From Otis tarda (Eukaryota; Chordata; Aves; Otidiformes; Otididae), in contig CM048576.1 of the NCBI GenBank assembly GCA_026413225.1, positions 4,286,501-4,350,500 on the forward strand: 64,000 nt of DNA. The letters are read 5' to 3'. The notes under the pieces are model-generated. The model searched no databases. It saw only the letters and a program-made list of their open reading frames with translations, and was not told the origin of the DNA. This document shows, piece after piece, positions 42,452-54,521 of the stretch. The position numbers and the translations under genes were made by a program. Every line of letters starts with the position of its first letter. The first letter of the stretch is position 1.

Positions 42452-45400
42452 CTGTTTGCAACACAGGGAATAAGAGCTACAATTGCCATGTTGTTAACAG
42501 CTTCCCTTGAAATAAACATCATTATTATTCTGTTTGAAACCTTAGTTCAACTTGGCAGCCAGTAAATGATCCTTTGCTCCTATAGGAAGCTCATAATAAA
42601 ACCCCTGTCTTTCTAAGCAACATCTTCCGTTGTGCTCATGATTTTACATAGTACCTGGCTGTTGGACTTCCTCCATGTAAGAGGCAGTCTGATTCACGGC
42701 ACAGGATGATCCATGACTCAGAAAGCCCAGTAGCTATGGGTAACGCCCTCTACTCTCTGTTGCCTTCACACTAACACAGCATCACTGATGCGATGTAGCA
42801 GAAACCGCAAGTGTAGGGAGGCCTGAGCAGCACAGACTGTGGCAGAGGCATGTTCGGTGAAATAACCAGAAGGGCTCTGAGCCCATATGTGTGACTTAAT
42901 GCTTTGTAGGATCTAAAGGCAGGGCAGAGGAAAAAAAAATCTTTGTTCTTTTTTTATCTGCCACAGTGGAATAGTTACTCTGCAGCAGAGCTCTCTGGGT
43001 GGCACTGCAGGAGAGAAAACTGGCTGTGGAGGGAGTTATCCAAACAGAAGCAGCAAAACTTGATTTACTATTTGTCTTCAAGCAGAAAAATAGCCATCTC
43101 TCAAGAACCTTCAAATTAGATGTGAAGCTTCATGTAAGAACGTGCCACCACATACTTCCACATTGCTGGAGTCTCTAAGGTCTTGCACGTTCTTCTCTAA
43201 GGTCCCACTGCTTTTCTCCCAAGCCCTCCAAATGCCTTTGCCAAGGAGCAAGCTGTGGCCCCCGCTACCTTACCCTGAAGAGTTGAAACCGGATGAGTTC
43301 ATTGCAGCTTTGGAGTTGCTCTGGGCTGTGCCGGGGCTGCTGGCATGGAGTGCACTGCCAGGGGACGAGGGCCTGCTGGAGTTCCCTGGAGAACACGATG
43401 ATGTTACTGTGTAGCAGAGAAAGCAGAATAAGACTGGGATCTCCTTTTCCTGTCAAGGACAGCCGAAGCCCAAACACTTCCACGGTATCTTGTACTCATC
43501 CTGTTGTTCATCTGACTCATTGTCTGCCCTGCCACGGCAAGGCAGAATCTATGCACCAGCCACAGAAAAGGCGGGGATCTCAGGACTGCTCTCTCTGTAG
43601 TGCTTGGTTTTCACTGCTTTGAATCAGGGTGATTCTCCCCCTCTACTCTGCCCTGGTGAGACCCCACCTGGCATACTGCATCCAGCTCTGGAGCCCCCAA
43701 CATAAGAAGGACATGGACCAGCTGGAGAGGGTCCAGAGGAGGCCACGAAGATGATAAAAGGGTTGGAGCACCTCTCCTATGAGGACAGGCTGAGAGAGTT
43801 GGGGCTGTTCAGCCTGGAGAAGAGGAGGCTCGGGAGAGACCTTATAGTGGTCTTCCAGTACCTCAAGGGGGCCTACAGGAAAGATGGGGAGAGGCTGTTC
43901 AGTAGGGCCTGTTGTGATAGGACAAGGGGTAATGGTTTCAAAATAGAGGGAGGTAGATTTAGATTGGATATTAGGAAAACATTTTAGAATGCGAGGTGTA
44001 GAACACTGGAACAGGTTGCCCAGAGAAGCTGTGGATGCCCCATCCCTGGAAACATTCAAGGCCAGGCTGGACGAGGCTCTGAGCAACCTGATCTAGTCGG
44101 GGATGTCCCTGCTCCTTGCAGGGGGGTTGGACTAGATGACCTTTGAAGGTTCCTTCCAACTCTAACCATTCTATGATTTTATGATTCTCAAAGGAGATCT
44201 GACAATGTTCTGCTGAAGAAATGCAGTAACCTACCCCAAGCACTCCTCTTGGTTGGCTTCTAGGTAAGCCTGGCTCCCAAACCTAAACACCTCAGTAACA
44301 TTTGCCTGGGATTATCCTGGGAATGTTATCAAGCCCAGGAAACTTTCCATGTCTCTGTTCGAGCCAAGAGAAACACTCGGCTGTTCTTATACCTTGTACA
44401 CTAGTTATGTGGGGATATTTCCCTGGCCAAACCCAAGGGTCTTATTAAGAGTCGCCTGCAAATGTGACCTAGAAACCAAAGTAGTCAGAGAGCAAGCGCA
44501 GAGAAAGGAGGGGAGGAATGGTGAGTGAGGCAGGTTTCTCAAGGCTTACCAGTCCCAGGCATGGTGCTATGCACCGGATTGACGGAGAGGGGCCCCAAGG
44601 ACCCTGAGGTAGAGACCTAGAGAGAAGCAGAAGCAAACAGTAAGCAGTTGGCACTTATGAGGGTATAGATCACAAAATGCCACTCCTCTCATATTCCCTT
44701 TAGAGTGTGCTGGCTCCTAGGCAAGCTTCTTATCTACATCTGAGGCTCCCATAGGTATCATACTGTAGTGTAGAAGTGCCATTCCCATATCCGGAGCCAT
44801 GGAAAGAAACCAGAATGAGTATTACATGTGCCTAACACTCTACATAGGTCTAAATTTATGGATCAACTATGGAAAAGTGTGAAACTAACAAACGCAAGCC
44901 AAACTTTCTGGAAGTCCTGAGATCCAATTGGTAGGAGCCACTGCATTTTGGATGTTTCAGACTGGATGTTCTCAATCTGAAACTTCCCAGCTCACTCTCA
45001 TCTTGGGCATAAATAATCCTTTTTTCCTTTAGGGAGTTCTTGATGGGTGAGAATTCTCAGGTGACAATTAGTAATTTGGTGGCTGCAATCAAAGCGAGCC
45101 TGGGGCACTTGTTGTTCAACCGTGATACTTTTAACTACAGGCAGCACGTTGTTCAGAATGACTGATGAGCAAAGGCATACTTTGTACAATGCATTCACAG
45201 AAAAATTATACACCAAAGCTACTGCTTTAAAAATTCGTGGCTTGCAAGCAGCATTTTGTGTTTGTGACTGTAGACCAAATGTGTTGTGCAACAAGTGACC
45301 AAACTTCTTGTGATGTTTTCCTGCCTTCTGATGGATAATTCCAAAACCCAGAAGATTTCAAGATAAAATATTGCTTGCAAATACATACTCTCCCTCCCAC

Positions 45401-48400
45401 TCACATGTGCTTCAGAACTAAAAACACCATAGGGAAGGGTTTCTATCACTTTTATATGTGGAAGCAACTAAGCAACTATTAGCTAGCAGAAATGCAATAG
45501 TAGTTTGTTATCCACAGGAGCCACTGACAGTAGATTACAAGGACACGCTTTCACCAAGTCCTACAACAGTTTCTCTTTTCCTCATCCTTCAAGGCAATGA
45601 AAATACGTTTGCCAAAATGTGAATGTACAACGTTAGAGAAGGACAATTAGCACTGCTTAAGTGTATTCTGCATTTCTGCACAGATGTAAAACAAGAAACG
45701 GATATGGAGATGGTTACCATTAGGTTTCAGAGTTAACAACTAAACTGACACGAGTGGATGTAATTCTTATTCCATGAAATGCTGATTCCCCCTCCATTAA
45801 CTTTGGAAAGCTTTTATTTACCAGTCTCAGGATGAAAAGTTTCAGGATAGCACCCCTATTTGGATAAGTTATCCTACGATTAAGCTGACCTGTACCTTCC
45901 AGGAAATTTGTGTTTTCTTTTTATTGTTTTAATGAATGGAATAAAAATAAACGTTCTGTAAATGCAACTATGAAATTCCATTCAAGTTGGGATGTTGAGT
46001 ATATGCCCAACCTGTGGCTAGCCCAGCTGCCTCTCCACACTCCTGCAGGTGTAGTCCCCAGCTGACTGTGGAGTGGGCTGGCCAGCAACTCGGACTTCTG
46101 TGCATAAGGCAATGTCCTTTTCCAGCAAACTCCACTGTAGGCCCCACCATTTTCCCTTCTTGTTTGAGATGGTATGTAGAACTTCTTGATCCAAAGTCTC
46201 TTACCAGTCTGGAATTGTAGATAGGTGATTTGATGGGGGATGGCATTGGGCAGCTGATCCGTTTTTCCTTCTGGCGCCGGTTGCAGAACCAGACCCGAAC
46301 CACCTCCTTTTCCATAGAGAGCTGCTCTGCTATCAAGGATATCTCTTCTGAACTGGGTTTGGGGTTCTGCTGAGAAAGGGCAGGAGGTTAAAGCAAGCCC
46401 CAAAGAGCTGTAACTTACAGCATCAATGTATGTTTCTGCTGCTGGAAAGGCAGAGGGCAAGAGTTGAGTTGGCTGTAAACTGAGGAGGGAATAAAAATTG
46501 CTTCTATGACAAAGGGTAAATGTTTGGTGAAAGATTAAGTTCTGTGATCCAGAAAGTGCCTCTGATTCAACATTGAGTCTCATGGAATCAGTGGGGGATG
46601 AGTCACAGTACTTGGCCCTGTTATTGCATAAAGCACCATGCCCTTTGATCTTTTCAGCACCTTAAACCGTTGCTTGAGGGGTCGTTAATGACAGGTGGTC
46701 TTTTTCTCACTACACAGGACACATGAGCTCCGAGTGCTGTTTATACGTCTGCCTGTACCATCTCAGAAGAGCCATTTCTTCTTTTTCTTCCTCTATCCCT
46801 CCTTTATAAAGGGAATCGTACCTATCCTGTCTTCCGACTCACTCATTTTGTGGTGCATTTGACAGCATGTAGCTCCATGGGTTTTGATCTGTGTTGGAGA
46901 GTTGAGTGTCAAAAATACCTAGCATGGAGATGCCAAGACATTTCCCTGGTACAAAAAATGCCTCATACTAGCTAAAAATTAGGTGTCCATAATAATTTGA
47001 CAATGACAGTCTTTTGTTCTCAATAACAGTCTTAGGAGGAAATTTTAATATGACCAGATATGAGAGACAAACCAAGAAAAAATAAGGCCTGGTCAAAAAC
47101 TGGTTTGATGAAAAATTTTCAGTGGACAACTTGGTCCTACTGATTTAAAGCTGTTTGCTCTCTGTAGTGCCTTTTCTTTAAAATCTTGATGCTTAAAAAG
47201 TAAAAGGCTCCACTTCTGAAATGATTCAGCAGCATTATGTGGACCAACTTGTTCTGTGGTCTCACAAGACCTGCTTAATGGAGCATCCGTTTCCGTGCTG
47301 CACCATGGCCACACAGTTCCTGTGACACACGCAAAGAGAAGAGGTGGGTGCAGAAGGTCAGATCTGGCTAGGGCGCTGATCAGTGGAAGACAATGAAGAG
47401 GTGTGGCGATGAAATTTTAATTCCTTTAAAACAACATTTACCAAGGAAATAATTGGTTTTGATTTCTTTGGTTTTGACACTTTTCCTGTTAACCTCTTCA
47501 AGTATTTTCTAACCTGCTATCAAAACAACAACAAAAAAGAGATCTCTCTTTTTGAACAGTCAGTGCTACTATGACCTAGCAAATGCCAAACTCAGAGAGA
47601 ATTCACAACACATTGAAAGATTTTCCCCTCACATCTTGAAATCTTTTCTCCAACGTGGAGCGAATGTTGGTCTCAATGCTGGTTCGCTTCTTTCTTTTCC
47701 GTCCAAACATTTCATTCACTGAGGGGTAGGAGCTGGGAGTGCTCATGGAAGAATCCAAAGGGGCAGATTCTAGGGAAAGAGGGAGGGAAGAGATATTTAT
47801 GAAGATAATGATTTTTATTTTTTTTTTATTCCTAGATCCTTTCTGGGAACTATGGCATCCCCTAAAGTAATTAAAGTGTTACAATATTGTGGATCCTTCT
47901 TCTGATGATGATTAAAATTGCTCTAACAGTCCCAAATACATCAATGATCTTGTCCAAGTTAGAAAAGAAATATAAGTGTTAAAATGTTAATCAACATACT
48001 ATTTTTCCTTTTTCCAGCTTGATTTCCGGCCTGCACTGATAGAAACCATGCATTTTCCAATGATTTAATTTCACACAGTTAAATGTGTTGATTTACACCA
48101 CTGGGATCAGGCCTCATGCAGCTGAGAAACCTCCTGATGTAAATTGGTCAAACATGCAACTCCTGAAGGGCTGGGTGAAGCACAGGAGACTAATGTTACT
48201 CTTACACAGTGCCTTGCGGGCAGCAGAGGACACCAGCCCAGTCCTTCTGCTACTGGGGATTCCCCATGCAGTGATATCTTCCTTTTCTAATTACTGCTCA
48301 TGGGCTGATCTCTGAGCACTTTAGGAGCCCCTTCCTACTCTTTCTAGTTTACACAAGGAGGGAGGGAGTGAATGGACTAGTCCAGCAATTTGCCCCAGGC

Positions 48401-51400
48401 CATGGAACAGAGCAAGAAGCAATGCAGGAAGGAACTGCCCCAGACACCAAATTGCAATGTGAATCCCATATTGCCAGAAAGCAAGGAGAGGTGTGGTTTG
48501 ATATCTGGGCTGCTATGCAGCCCACTGTGTGATCCACAAAGGGAAGCGGTCTGTTACCAGCCCAGCCATGGATCTGAGAGGTCTGAGCTCCAGCTCTGAT
48601 TTTCCTGGCTTTTATTGGAGGTTCCTGGATGGATCCTCCTGTCCTGGTCAAGACTGCTGGCATTTCTGCATGTAATATCACTTACCTGCATCACTCAACC
48701 ATTTCTCCAGCAAGGGTTTGAGCTTGCACATATTCTTAAAGCTCAGGTTGAGAGCCTCGAAGCGGGAAATGGTGGTCTGGCTGAAATCATTGCCATAGAG
48801 CTTCCCCATGGCAAGGCCAACGTCACCCTGCCAGAGAAGATCCAAATCACATAATGAGCTCAGAAAGAACCCTCACAGCCTCCTGCTGTCAGACTACCTC
48901 CCAGGCTGCTTCCAGAATAGGTGCAGTCTAGTTTCCATGACCTATCTTCTAGAGAAAGTGACTTCTTTTCACATGAGAGTCTGCCCCACACCTCTGAGCC
49001 TTTCTGTATTGAAGAAGGTGCAGATAATGAGGTCATGGTAATGAAGTATTAGGAAGACTTTATCTTTTCATGTGTTTGGAAGGAGATGCTTCAAAGCAAG
49101 CCAAACTGTGTCTAAACCAGCCCTTCCTCCATCCACTCCTCTGCCACAAACTCCCCCAGCCAAACGTGCCCACATTACAAGCAACATCACCCTTCCCACT
49201 GATGAGGCTGCTCACCTGTGTGAACCCCAATTTGATTCGCCTTTGTTTGAAAGTCTTAGCAAACTTTTCCAGCTCCTCCAGGTCACTGGGTTCCTCAGAT
49301 GCTCCTGATGGAGTTAGGTGCTTTGCCACTTGCAAATGCTGGGGTACGTCCAGGTGGGGTTCAACTGATGAGCCAGGGAGTCCAGAACGGCCCACAGCCT
49401 GTTAAAACAACAACAACAAAAAAACGCGTAGAGTCACAACAATAGAAAAGTACAGAATTTTCTCTGCCATTTGCCCTTAATGAAGCAGCACTTTTTGCAG
49501 CTGAGTGCTTCTCAGGGTTGGACTGTATGTTGAGACAAGTTACCTGTGATGCCAGGCTGGGTCCCGGTTGGGAGAGGAGAAGGCTGCCCTGTTGCTGAGG
49601 AAAGGAGAGGATGTTTGGCTGCAAAGCTGAGGAGAGAGAGATACATCTGATCAGACCAGCTCCTTCATCAGCACATAGGCCACCGTACGTCACTCTGAAT
49701 GAGAAAGGCTCTGAACAGGAAATATCAGCTAGCTCTTGTTCAAAATATGAGAACTTCAGCCATTACAAATGTAGATGGGTCCGAGTTGAACTATGAGAAA
49801 TGAAAGGTTCTTTTCATGGCTTGTTTGTCTGAAAGAGATTGTTACAATAATGGTATGGGTAAAATATCTCCCCCACTTATCCCTGTGTGTAGCTCATTAA
49901 CCTAAGGCTGAACTAGGGCACAGACGTTTTACATTGACATCTAACTTTTATTTTAGATGCCAAGCAGCAGAGGATTTACTACATCCTTAGTGGTGATCTC
50001 TCCCAGTGCTTAATCATTGTAGCTGTTAAAAATATATGCATATTATTTCCAATAGAAGCTTTTCTAATTCCAACTTTCAGCCACTTGATCTTGTTAAAAA
50101 AATCATGATCCTACAGTCAATCTCATGAGCCTACGCACTCTGCTTTCTCCTATACATTTAATTTTGAAATGTCATTTTGAAGCCACCTTACCCTTTATTT
50201 TCTACCCTACTGTATTTCAAATAAATTGAATTTCTTTTGGAATATATAAACTGACACCAAATGATGAAAGGAAAAAAGAAGGGAAATCTATAAAACTAAC
50301 AAAACCTAGTATTTATGGAGACTGCGTAATTGTTTAGTTGACAAACTGCCAAGTACAAGCCTATATGTCTTACAGGGAATGTCCTAAAGGATTAAGTAGT
50401 GACTGAGGCAGTGTAGTTCCCTAGAAATTTAGTTAGGTTCTTGAAGTCTGTTATGAGTGAAAGCTATAGAATTTAGTGCGGATTTAAAATCTTTCGTGAA
50501 ACAGTCCGTATATTCTATTGATTGTAACTGACAATTATGGGGAAAACTACAGAAGTTTATGGACTGCTGGGAAAAAAAAAAAGGCAAAAATATAATCTCC
50601 AGAATCAATCAATCAATCATTCCCCCTTTTTCTGTCTTTCCTTTTTTAATTTAGAGCTGAATGTGCAGGATCCCATTTATTTATTTAGATTTGTGTTTCA
50701 ATAAGCCTCTCTAATGCTGGAACAACTTTGAATTTCAAATGCAGGCTGGTAATGAGGTGCACATTTTTAACAGTGAAAGTAATTAATCACTGGAATGGCT
50801 TGCCTAGGGACATGGCGGATGCTCTGTCATTTGGAGTCTTTAAAATCACGATTGAACACCTTTGCGAAAGCTAAGCTCTAGCTCAAATGAAAATTATGGA
50901 CTGGATTCAGGAATCACCGGTTTGACAGCTGATGAGACGGAGGCTGTGTTTTCATAAGATGAAGACTTCAGCAGCAATATTTTGCCTGACAGTATTCCCA
51001 GCATCTACCTGGCTGCTTATGTCCACCTTTACAGCACAGAGCTCTCACTCCCTTATTCAAGCGTGCCAGCATCAGCTGTCTGAAGGGCTGCACAATTAAT
51101 CACATCAGGACATAATGAATCAGACCTGGAAACTTATCTGGCTTAAAACCAGCTTTAAAACACTAAAACCAAACCAAACCAAAAAATGTGTCCTCTTGGA
51201 AAGGTTAAGCCCATAGCCAAGTCCCTTTGGCCATGAACTGATGTACCCATCAGTCAGAACTCAGGAAACATTGAGGGTGTTCCCATGGTGGCCCAAGGGA
51301 CAACTTCAGGGATATTTCATGCATCTCTTCGATATAAAGAATGCTCCACCTGTGTCTGTAGCAAACCACTAATTCCACAAAACAAATCTGTGCCTTCACT

Positions 51401-54308
51401 TTCACTCCCTAGTGATTGTGCATGCACATGGCAAAGGGTCATTAAAACTTGGCAATCATCTATTCCAATGGAAGTGCTCTTGCACAAAAAGCTGGCTACT
51501 GGCTAGAATATCCAGCCTTTTCCTAGTCTGGAACCAAAAGGGGTCATGGCCAAACAAGTGGCCATCTGCTGGAGGGGTGATAGCTGCCAAAGGAAGTCAC
51601 ATAACAGAAGAAATTCCAACTCTATAAAAGGAAGCAAGTTCTATTTTTCCAGTATAATGGAAATTATACGTTAATAAAAGCAGACAGCAAGCCATAGATT
51701 ATACTGATCCTGCCATTTCAAACACATTAAATTCTAGATTATTGTTAAATGTACATTAAGTAGTTTCTTTATACATCACTCAGCGTTTTATACATCACTT
51801 CTCACGTCTGTCAGAGAGAAGAGCTTATATACTGTTAATGAGAAGTAGGTTTCCCACTTGTCCAAAATACAACCGTTTTGGAGCTTATGTACAATTGCTT
51901 TCAAGCTGCAGAGATTTTAAGGTTTTAATTCTGAATTTTAATTCATACAGAGGGATCTCTGCTGTGGACTAAATCAAGAATGTGAGCAAAGGACCAAAGT
52001 CCCTTTGCATCTGCCAGGTTATGGATCAAAGCCTATGTTTGTCTGTCCACCAGCAGCATAAAACTTCATCAGTGGTATGCCAGTATCCCCATTGCTGGAG
52101 AAATGCCATAAAAAATATCAGTGGTAAAAACAGAAACACAGGGACTTTCCCAAGCACTGAGTTCAGTCCTTAGTCGTTTCATCCCTTTTGCGAAGCTGTT
52201 TACACGCTGTTTCAGAAGTAGTTAGATCCCCTGTCCCCTCCTGCCCCATGGCTTGAAAGCCAACCTGATGCTGTCCTGAGTTTCAGAGGAGGGATCCCTA
52301 CCAGGTCTGCAAAGACTGGCCCCAAGGTGGCACTCTTGGCGCACACAAGCCACAGGTGCCAGGGGCATCTCCCGAACTGGACCCTTCCCAGAGAAACTAC
52401 TGGGATCATCCTAGCATCCCATCTGCAGGTGAACAGACACCATCATGCCGGGAAAACATAACAGACCAAATTAAAAGCAACAATCATAAGAAGAGAGGGT
52501 TTTCCTAGATATGTATCTGCTTTTAACAATGCCCCTTTCAGCTTTTATTGCTCTTACCTTGTTGCCCGGCCTGAGACTGAGACAGAAGAAACTGGGGAAC
52601 TGACTGCATATGACCAGGAAGCAATACAAGCTGCTGCAGGGTGTGAAGAGAGCTCATATCCTATGGGAAAAAGCAAAGGGAGCAACAAAATTCAGATGTC
52701 TGCTCTTCACACAGCATCACCTCTCCTATAATGCTTCCCTGCTCTTTTATACCATCCTTGAACTGATTCACGCTTTTCATTTAATTGCCAACACACCAGA
52801 TTTGTGTAATCTGTGCAATGGAGAGCTACAGATGCAGATGTACTCCAGGATCTGAAGTTTTCAGCAGTATAAGAAGAATTCTGTGCACACAGAGACATCC
52901 ACATTGTCTGCTTTTATCTGAAAAAGCCATTTCTTGAAAAATGACATTTTTGAGGCACTGACAATCAAAATCTAGTTGTTAGAAGTGAAACCTCTTGGAT
53001 TTCAGTTTTTTCTAGATAATATATTTTCCAAGAATGAACTCCCTAAAATCACTCAGGAAAGTGCAGCTGACTGTCTCATCTCACAAACAGAGAGCCTACT
53101 TCCCACAGAAGGCTTGTTTCCCAGCCAACCGTGTGCTGAGATGGGACAGAAGCAACGCCTAGCAGCGCCTGATTCTCTGCATTAACAGCAAACACATTGC
53201 AATGGTCACAGTGATCACAGAAAATGTTTCCTGTTCTTTATCATGTAGCTTCCAGGAATTCCCCAGTCTACATTGAGCAGAGCAGACAACAAGTACTGAG
53301 ATTAGGTTTACATCCTAGTGCTGTTTCACAGTACTGGGGTCCCAGCCCCAGGTCCATTGTGGGGATTAGGGCGTAAGAGTTTGCATTTGCTTGAGATAGA
53401 CCTCAAAACTAAAAACAAACAAACAAACAAAAAAGCCCCAATAAGACCAACTTTATCTAGAGAAAGGAACTCGATAAGATGAGCTCTTTGAGCTTCTCAA
53501 GAATGGTTTTGAAGCCTTGGGGAACTTGAACAGTCCCCGACTTGTCTAAGGGATCTGAATACCCCACGAAAGAACGAGAGAAGAGATTACTGAGCAGCTG
53601 TGTGGCCTTCTGGCACCTAACTACCCCTAGCATTTAACAAGAACTACGTGCTAAACTCTAGTTTTTTACCTTAGGAAAAAAATATATCCCCTCAAGGAAT
53701 TAATTACTTCTCTTTTGTAAATCAATTGGAGCCAACATATTAAAAGATGGCTATACTGGTTCAGTTCAAGAGTTAATCTAGCCTAGGATCCTATCTCCAA
53801 CAATAGCATTAACCAGACATTAATGAAAGAGGAAGACCAGGGCAAGCATATCTAAAATTTCCCCTTGGTGTTGTCTCAGCATCCTATTATTTTAAATTCA
53901 ATGGATTTCCTGATCATGGTGTGGTTTGCTTACTTAGTAAAACCTCACAGAAAATATCTTCCAAGTACATGTCCAGTCTACCTTTGAACCCACATAACCT
54001 TTCTGCAGAAAGAAAGGGCATGAGGAGGAACCTGACTTTTGTCAACACCGATTCGCCTTTCCAATTTAGTGTCCATCATACCATCAAAGTCTCCTTTTGC
54101 CACTGTCAATTGGCAAGCGTCTCAAAACCAGCCTCTTCTCCAGAGGTTCACTAACCAGCACCATTTCAGACTTCTGGATCCATGAAGCAGCAAAGTCACT
54201 TACCCCCGCAATCTGGCTTCCGGGCATCATTGATGATCCCTGCACAAGGTGACCAGACCTAGGGGGGATTGTAGATTGCAAGGAGTCGCTGAGGTCTTCG
54301 GTTTTAAT
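42412..54308 (-). CDS. POU2F3: POU2F3 (OCT11/Skn-1a) transcription factor, N-terminus missing
   Basis: Eleven coding exons with matching phases encode 384 residues to the stop. POU2F3 is a nuclear POU-family factor binding the octamer ATGCAAAT. It drives keratinocyte differentiation and specifies tuft and other chemosensory cells. Order seen: an acidic start with [11 protein letters not shown]; a Q/L-rich activation region ([21 protein letters not shown]); the POU-specific domain from [14 protein letters not shown] to LLEKWLSDA; a linker; the basic GRKRKKRTS; the POU homeodomain with recognition helix [13 protein letters not shown]; and a Ser-rich tail ending [11 protein letters not shown]. 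The two DNA-binding domains look complete. Human POU2F3 is 436 aa by my memory, and about 44 residues before IKTED are expected. No match to them (for example GLDFNRQ) was found up to the right edge, so they probably lie outside. The span given is genomic; the exons are listed separately. Confidence 0.95.
43274..43406 (-). CDS. POU2F3: POU2F3 exon, Ser/Asn-rich C-terminal tail
   Basis: 133 bases, acceptor TACACAG|TAACAT, donor TCAGG|GTAAGG. It encodes [20 protein letters not shown] and onward to FNSSG. It enters in phase 1 and leaves in phase 2, agreeing with both neighbours. Confidence 0.94.
43635..44188 (+). mobile_element. CR1 LINE, 5'-truncated, avian type
   Basis: About 550 bp of the 3' end of a CR1 retrotransposon. 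One frame reads [35 protein letters not shown] and [11 protein letters not shown], the C-terminal part of the CR1 ORF2 product after the reverse-transcriptase core. That frame then meets a TAG where the family normally continues, and the following WNRLP-like region is only visible in another frame, so the copy is dead. The 3' UTR carries GGTTGGACTAGATGACCTTT and ends with the ATTCTATG-type tandem unit at 44,188. It sits in a POU2F3 intron in the antisense orientation. Its good match to family features suggests a moderate age, clearly younger than the other repeats here. Confidence 0.95.
44550..44616 (-). CDS. POU2F3: POU2F3 exon after the homeodomain
   Basis: 67 bases between CTCTCTAG and the donor ACTG|GTAAG. 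It encodes [20 protein letters not shown] and GT, closely matching the mammalian segment [20 protein letters not shown]. Confidence 0.94.
46205..46366 (-). CDS. POU2F3: POU2F3 exon, second half of the POU homeodomain
   Basis: 162 bases, phase 0 at both ends (acceptor CTCAGCAG|AACCCC, donor AGACTG|GTAAGAG). It encodes [20 protein letters not shown], then [15 protein letters not shown] and a proline-rich segment ending YNSRL. The recognition-helix residues W, F, N and R are present, with the POU-specific Cys in VWFCNRR. Confidence 0.96.
47633..47769 (-). CDS. POU2F3: POU2F3 exon, linker and first half of the homeodomain
   Basis: 137 bases, acceptor TTCCCTAG|AATCTG, donor CAAGAT|GTGAGG. It encodes the Ser/Pro-rich linker ([14 protein letters not shown]), the basic RKRKKRTS and helix 1 as [12 protein letters not shown]. 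Mammals as remembered have NIRLTLEKRF, so a Ser stands where Leu is usual. Confidence 0.95.
48055..48160 (+). repeat. ancient amniote interspersed repeat fragment (unclassified)
   Basis: Contains TTGATTTACACCACTGGGAT then CAGGCCTCATG, resembling a module common in reptile/bird DNA (ctgatttacaccagtgtgaatcaggccc). Short and diverged, in a POU2F3 intron. Confidence 0.4.
48686..48827 (-). CDS. POU2F3: POU2F3 exon, core of the POU-specific domain
   Basis: 142 bases, acceptor CTGGCAG|GGTGAC, donor ATGCAG|GTAAG. It encodes [20 protein letters not shown], then [18 protein letters not shown] and LLEKWLSDA. It carries the QTTISRFE recognition helix, identical to vertebrate OCT factors as remembered. 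Confidence 0.97.
49216..49398 (-). CDS. POU2F3: POU2F3 exon, start of the POU-specific domain
   Basis: 183 bases (61 codons, phase 0 at both ends), acceptor TTTTAACAG|GCTGTG, donor ACACAG|GTGAGC. It encodes [17 protein letters not shown], a variable stretch, then [20 protein letters not shown] and IKLGFTQ. Confidence 0.96.
49544..49626 (-). CDS. POU2F3: POU2F3 exon, Q/L-rich activation region
   Basis: 83 bases, acceptor TCTCCTCAG|CTTTGC, donor TCACAG|GTAACT. It encodes [20 protein letters not shown] and GPSLASQ, close to the mammalian LQPNLLPFPQQQ segment. Confidence 0.93.
50720..50930 (+). repeat. ancient CR1-like LINE 3' fragment
   Basis: Contains AATCACTGGAATGGCTTGCC, then GATTGAACACCTTTGCGAAA, CTCTAGCTCAAATGAAAAT and ATGGACTGGATTCAGG. 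This order matches the 3' end of old reptile-type CR1 (ccactggaacaact...aagattgga...ctctagttcaaacagg). Strongly diverged, so an early amniote or archosaur relic. Confidence 0.7.
51558..51572 (-). promoter_or_regulatory. CTCF-like motif
   Basis: The minus strand reads CCAGCAGATGGCCAC, a close match to the CTCF core. It lies in a POU2F3 intron. Confidence 0.45.
52558..52660 (-). CDS. POU2F3: POU2F3 exon, Q/L-rich N-terminal region
   Basis: 103 bases, acceptor CCCATAG|GATATG, donor CAACAAG|GTAAGA. It encodes [19 protein letters not shown], then [15 protein letters not shown]. Enters phase 0, leaves phase 1. Confidence 0.95.
54204..54308 (-). CDS. POU2F3: POU2F3 first placed exon (IKTED segment)
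   Basis: 105 bases, 35 codons, phase 0 at both ends (acceptor TTTTTTTCAG|ATTAAA, donor GCGGGG|GTAAGT). It encodes [19 protein letters not shown], then [16 protein letters not shown]. In mammals this exon follows GLDFNRQ. What precedes it here is unresolved. Confidence 0.94.
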
Positions 54309-54450
54309 CTGAAAAAAAGCAAAGTAGTTGCAGTATTAGGAAGCAGAGACGAGGGGATGGCAGAAGGTGTGGGGGGGGCCAGGAATCTGAGAGGCTGGAG
54401 GGGATCGGGAAGGGGCTCATTTCAGAGGAAAGCTAGAGGTCAGAACTCAC

Positions 54451-54521
54451 TGCTTCCATCCCCGGCTTTGCATCTCTCATTTCTCCTCTCCAGTTTATAA
54501 CATGGACATAGTTTTCCTGCT
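54451..54521 (-). CDS. candidate alternative POU2F3 5' exon (unproven)
   Basis: An exon-like segment only 142 bases upstream of the IKTED exon. It is bounded by a pyrimidine-rich acceptor (CCCCTTGGTTTGGCAG) and a strong donor GCA|GTGAGT. Its open frame reads QENYVHVINWRGEMRDAKP and GMEA and runs in phase into IKTED. An in-frame ATG (54,480) could alternatively start translation. I do not recognise the peptide. It may be chance, an alternative N-terminus, or part of the usual one in birds. Confidence 0.35.

Noticed and set aside
45921-46583. 220-codon minus-strand open frame
   Set aside because: Overlaps the POU2F3 homeodomain exon in another frame and gives an unrelated peptide.
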